A stretch of DNA of 64,000 nt, taken from NCBI RefSeq assembly GCF_028649455.1, contig NZ_JAQSIO010000007.1, forward strand, positions 62,001-126,000, in the 5' to 3' direction. Positions 62,284 through 64,000 of the stretch are shown here, piece by piece; position 1 is the stretch's first letter; the number at the start of each line of letters is the position of its first letter. A program made the translations under genes and the position numbers. The notes under the pieces were generated by a model. It did no database searches. It was not told the origin of the DNA and saw only the letters and a program-made list of their open reading frames with translations. Source of the stretch: Curvibacter microcysteis (GTDB lineage: Bacteria > Pseudomonadota > Gammaproteobacteria > Burkholderiales > Burkholderiaceae_C).

Positions 62284-63591
62284 TTACTTGTTGGCCGCTT
62301 GGAACTTCACCAGCAGCTCATTGCCACGGCTGACGGCGGTGTCCAGTGCTTCCTTGGCAGTCTTCTTGCCAGTCCAGATTTGTTCGGTTTCCTCGTCCAG
62401 GATGGCGCGGATCTGCACGAAGTTGCCCAGGCGCACGCCACGCGACTTCTCGGTGGTCTTGCGGATCATTTGGTTCACGGCGACGTCGGTGCCAGGGTTC
62501 TTCTTGTAGAAGCCCGACTTCTCCGTCAGCTCGTAAGCGGCCATGGTGATCGGCAGGTAGCCGGTGCGTTGGTGGCTGGCAGCCTGCACTTCAGGCTTGG
62601 ACAGGTAGTTGAAGAACGCGGCCACGCCCTTGTAGTTGGCGGCTGGCTTGCCGGCCAGTACCCACAGGCTGGCGCCACCCACGATGGTGTTTTGCGGCGC
62701 GCCGGCCACGTCCGGGTAGTAGGGCAGGGTGGACTCGGCGAACTTGAACTTCGCATCGCGCTGGATGCTGGCGTAGCTGCCCGAGGAGCCCACGAACATC
62801 GCGCATTCACCCGAGGTGAACGAGGTGATCGGCTTGCTGGCGCGGCCCTTGTAGACGAACAGGCCTTGCTTGGCCATGTTGCCCAGGTTCTCGAAGTGGC
62901 GCACATGCAGCGGCGAGTTGAATTCCAGGCGCGCGTCCAGGCCGCCGAAGCCGTTGCCCTTGCTGGCGTAGCTGGTGTTGTGCCAGGTCGAGAAGCTTTC
63001 CAGCTGGGCCCAGGTCATCCACGAGGTGGTGAAGGGGCAGGTGCTGCCGCTGGCCTTGAGCTTGGCCGCGATGGACACCACGTCCGGCCAGGTCACGGGG
63101 GCCTTTTCAGGGTCCAGGCCGGCGGCCTTGAAGGCGTCCTTGTTGTAATAGAAGACGGTGGTCGAGCTGTTGAAGGGCATCGACATCATCTGGCCGTTGG
63201 GGGCCGTGTAGTAGCCCGCCACCGCAGGGATGTAGGCCTTGGGGTCGAACTTGACGCCGCCTTCCTTCATCACGTCGGCCACGGGTTTGACGGCGCCCTT
63301 GGCGTACATCATGGTGGCGGTGCCCACTTCGAACACTTGCAAGATGTCGGGCGCATTGCCCGCGCGGTAGGCGGCGATGCCGGCGGCCATGGATTGGTCG
63401 TACTCGCCCTTGTAGGTCGGCACCACCTTGTAGTCGCTTTGGCTGGCGTTGAATTGTTTGGCCAGGTCATTGACCCAGTCGTTCAAGGCGCCGTCCATCG
63501 AATGCCACCACTGAATTTCAGTCTGGGCCTGGGCCGGAGCGCCGATGGCGGCGGTCAGCGCGGCCACGAGGGCCAGGTTGCGGAACTTCAT
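62284..63591 (-). CDS. ugpB: Glycerol-3-phosphate periplasmic binding protein
   Basis: UgpB captures the substrate in the periplasm for UgpAEC. The 435-residue protein has a Sec signal (MKFRNLALVAALTAAIGAPAQAQ by position 1-23) and a family 1 solute-binding fold starting TEIQWWHSMDGALNDWVNDLAKQFN-type (positions 24-48). A strong AGGAG lies five bases before the ATG at 63591. It is the first gene of the operon; a palindrome lies 47-70 bases upstream. Confidence 0.95.
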   Translation of the reverse strand: MKFRNLALVAALTAAIGAPAQAQTEIQWWHSMDGALNDWVNDLAKQFNASQSDYKVVPTYKGEYDQSMAAGIAAYRAGNAPDILQVFEVGTATMMYAKGAVKPVADVMKEGGVKFDPKAYIPAVAGYYTAPNGQMMSMPFNSSTTVFYYNKDAFKAAGLDPEKAPVTWPDVVSIAAKLKASGSTCPFTTSWMTWAQLESFSTWHNTSYASKGNGFGGLDARLEFNSPLHVRHFENLGNMAKQGLFVYKGRASKPITSFTSGECAMFVGSSGSYASIQRDAKFKFAESTLPYYPDVAGAPQNTIVGGASLWVLAGKPAANYKGVAAFFNYLSKPEVQAASHQRTGYLPITMAAYELTEKSGFYKKNPGTDVAVNQMIRKTTEKSRGVRLGNFVQIRAILDEETEQIWTGKKTAKEALDTAVSRGNELLVKFQAANK

Positions 63592-63873
63592 GCGGACTCC
63601 TGAGAAACGAAAAAGAAGGAATGCTAAACGCGCTATATGACAAAGAAACGAAACTTTGTCACACAGGTTCCTTGGCGACAACGGGGGAAACCCGCCGCCC
63701 GCGCTGTCTGGCTTTGTCCCTGCAAACCGTGCTGACAAGGCGGCGGCGCACCGAGGGCCGTTCCCCGCGCTGCTAGCATGGTGTGCCCAGGTGCCCGCCT
63801 GCGGCCGTTTTGTGTGGCCGCGCTGGGTGCTGTTCCCGGGCCCCGGCCCCTTGTCTCTCAAGCTGTTAGACCC
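63592..63873. other. Divergent intergenic region ugpB / serA
   Basis: This 282-base gap, the longest in the window, holds the ugpB Shine-Dalgarno, the palindrome and GAAACGAAA repeats on its left side, and GC-rich sequence with no recognisable gene on its right side. The short frame at 63656-63877 has no support as a gene. Confidence 0.6.
63604..63661 (-). promoter_or_regulatory. Likely operator region upstream of ugpB
   Basis: A perfect 8-bp inverted repeat TGACAAAG (63638-63645) and CTTTGTCA (63654-63661) flanks AAACGAAA. The 9-mer GAAACGAAA occurs at 63645-63653 and again at 63604-63612, 41 bases apart (about four helical turns). No regulator gene is adjacent. Confidence 0.5.
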
Positions 63874-64000
63874 ATGAGCAAAACGTCGCTGGACAAAAGC
63901 AAGATCAAGTTCCTGTTGCTGGAGGGCATCCATCCCTCTGCGGTCGAGGTGCTGCGATCTGCGGGCTACAGCCAGATCGAAGCGCTCAGCGGGGCCTTGC
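63874..64000 (+). CDS. serA: D-3-phosphoglycerate dehydrogenase, 3' end cut by the window
   Basis: Only the first 42 residues are present. The N-terminus MSKTSLDKSKIKFLLLEGIH and the following AVEVLRSAGYSQIE closely match the start of E. coli-type SerA, which oxidises 3-phosphoglycerate in the first step of serine synthesis. The gene runs off the right edge, so the catalytic parts cannot be checked. It is divergent from ugpB across 282 bases. Confidence 0.8.
   Translation, partial: MSKTSLDKSKIKFLLLEGIHPSAVEVLRSAGYSQIEALSGAL

Overview
The window is about 64 kb of GC-rich, densely coded chromosome that I infer comes from a betaproteobacterium of the order Burkholderiales, most likely family Comamonadaceae. 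The basis is gene content and order: gltBD next to an mla operon, mla-yadGH-ibaG-murA-his-tat, petABC-sspAB, secA-argJ-mutT, pilBCD-coaE-zapD-yacG, ispB/rplU-rpmA-obgE-proB-rppH-proS, hemA-prfA-prmC-grxD and ugpBAECQ. All genes share one codon and GC style. I see no phage, insertion sequence, CRISPR array, toxin-antitoxin pair or defence island, and no gene-free stretch over 300 bases. Both ends cut a gene: gltB at the left and a serA-like dehydrogenase at the right.

Layout. 1-5.9 kb: glutamate synthase (gltB partial, gltD) with a hairpin terminator. 6.0-13.4 kb: phospholipid transport mlaF-E-D-A-C-B, an ABC-2 exporter pair (yadGH-like), ibaG and murA. 13.4-20.3 kb: histidine biosynthesis hisG-D-C-B-H-A-F-I-E. 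20.3-24.0 kb: a small membrane protein, a HIT hydrolase, tatABC and a convergent DegS-like protease. 24.2-26.5 kb: Nif3-like protein, pdxA, mscL. 26.7-30.8 kb: cytochrome bc1 (petABC) and sspAB, then tRNA-Thr. 31.0-37.9 kb: a DciA-like DUF721 protein, an M23 peptidase, secA, argJ, a DUF815 ATPase and mutT. 37.9-43.5 kb, minus strand: yacG, zapD, coaE, pilD, pilC, pilB. Then tRNA-Pro, a DUF2799 lipoprotein and ispB. 45.6-51.8 kb: rplU, rpmA, obgE, proB, rppH (minus), proS and a lytic transglycosylase. 51.9-58.1 kb, minus strand: CNNM/CorC protein, an orphan Lon-like AAA+ ATPase, grxD, prmC, prfA, hemA. 58.2-63.6 kb: a small membrane protein, then ugpQ-C-E-A-B on the minus strand, and the start of serA.

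Most of this is core metabolism and envelope biogenesis. Mla proteins, murA, tat, secA, the DegS-like protease, the lytic transglycosylase and the M23 peptidase all serve the cell envelope; the Rieske protein (petA) is a likely client of the Tat translocase encoded 5 kb away. The his set lacks HisZ and a histidinol-phosphate phosphatase, so both must lie elsewhere. I found no convincing undescribed multi-gene system. The best leads are a palindrome with a 9-base repeat upstream of ugpB, a recurring -10-like hexamer 6-7 bases before start codons that lack a Shine-Dalgarno sequence (possible leaderless transcripts), an attenuator-like element between tatA and tatB, and the orphan Lon-like ATPase.
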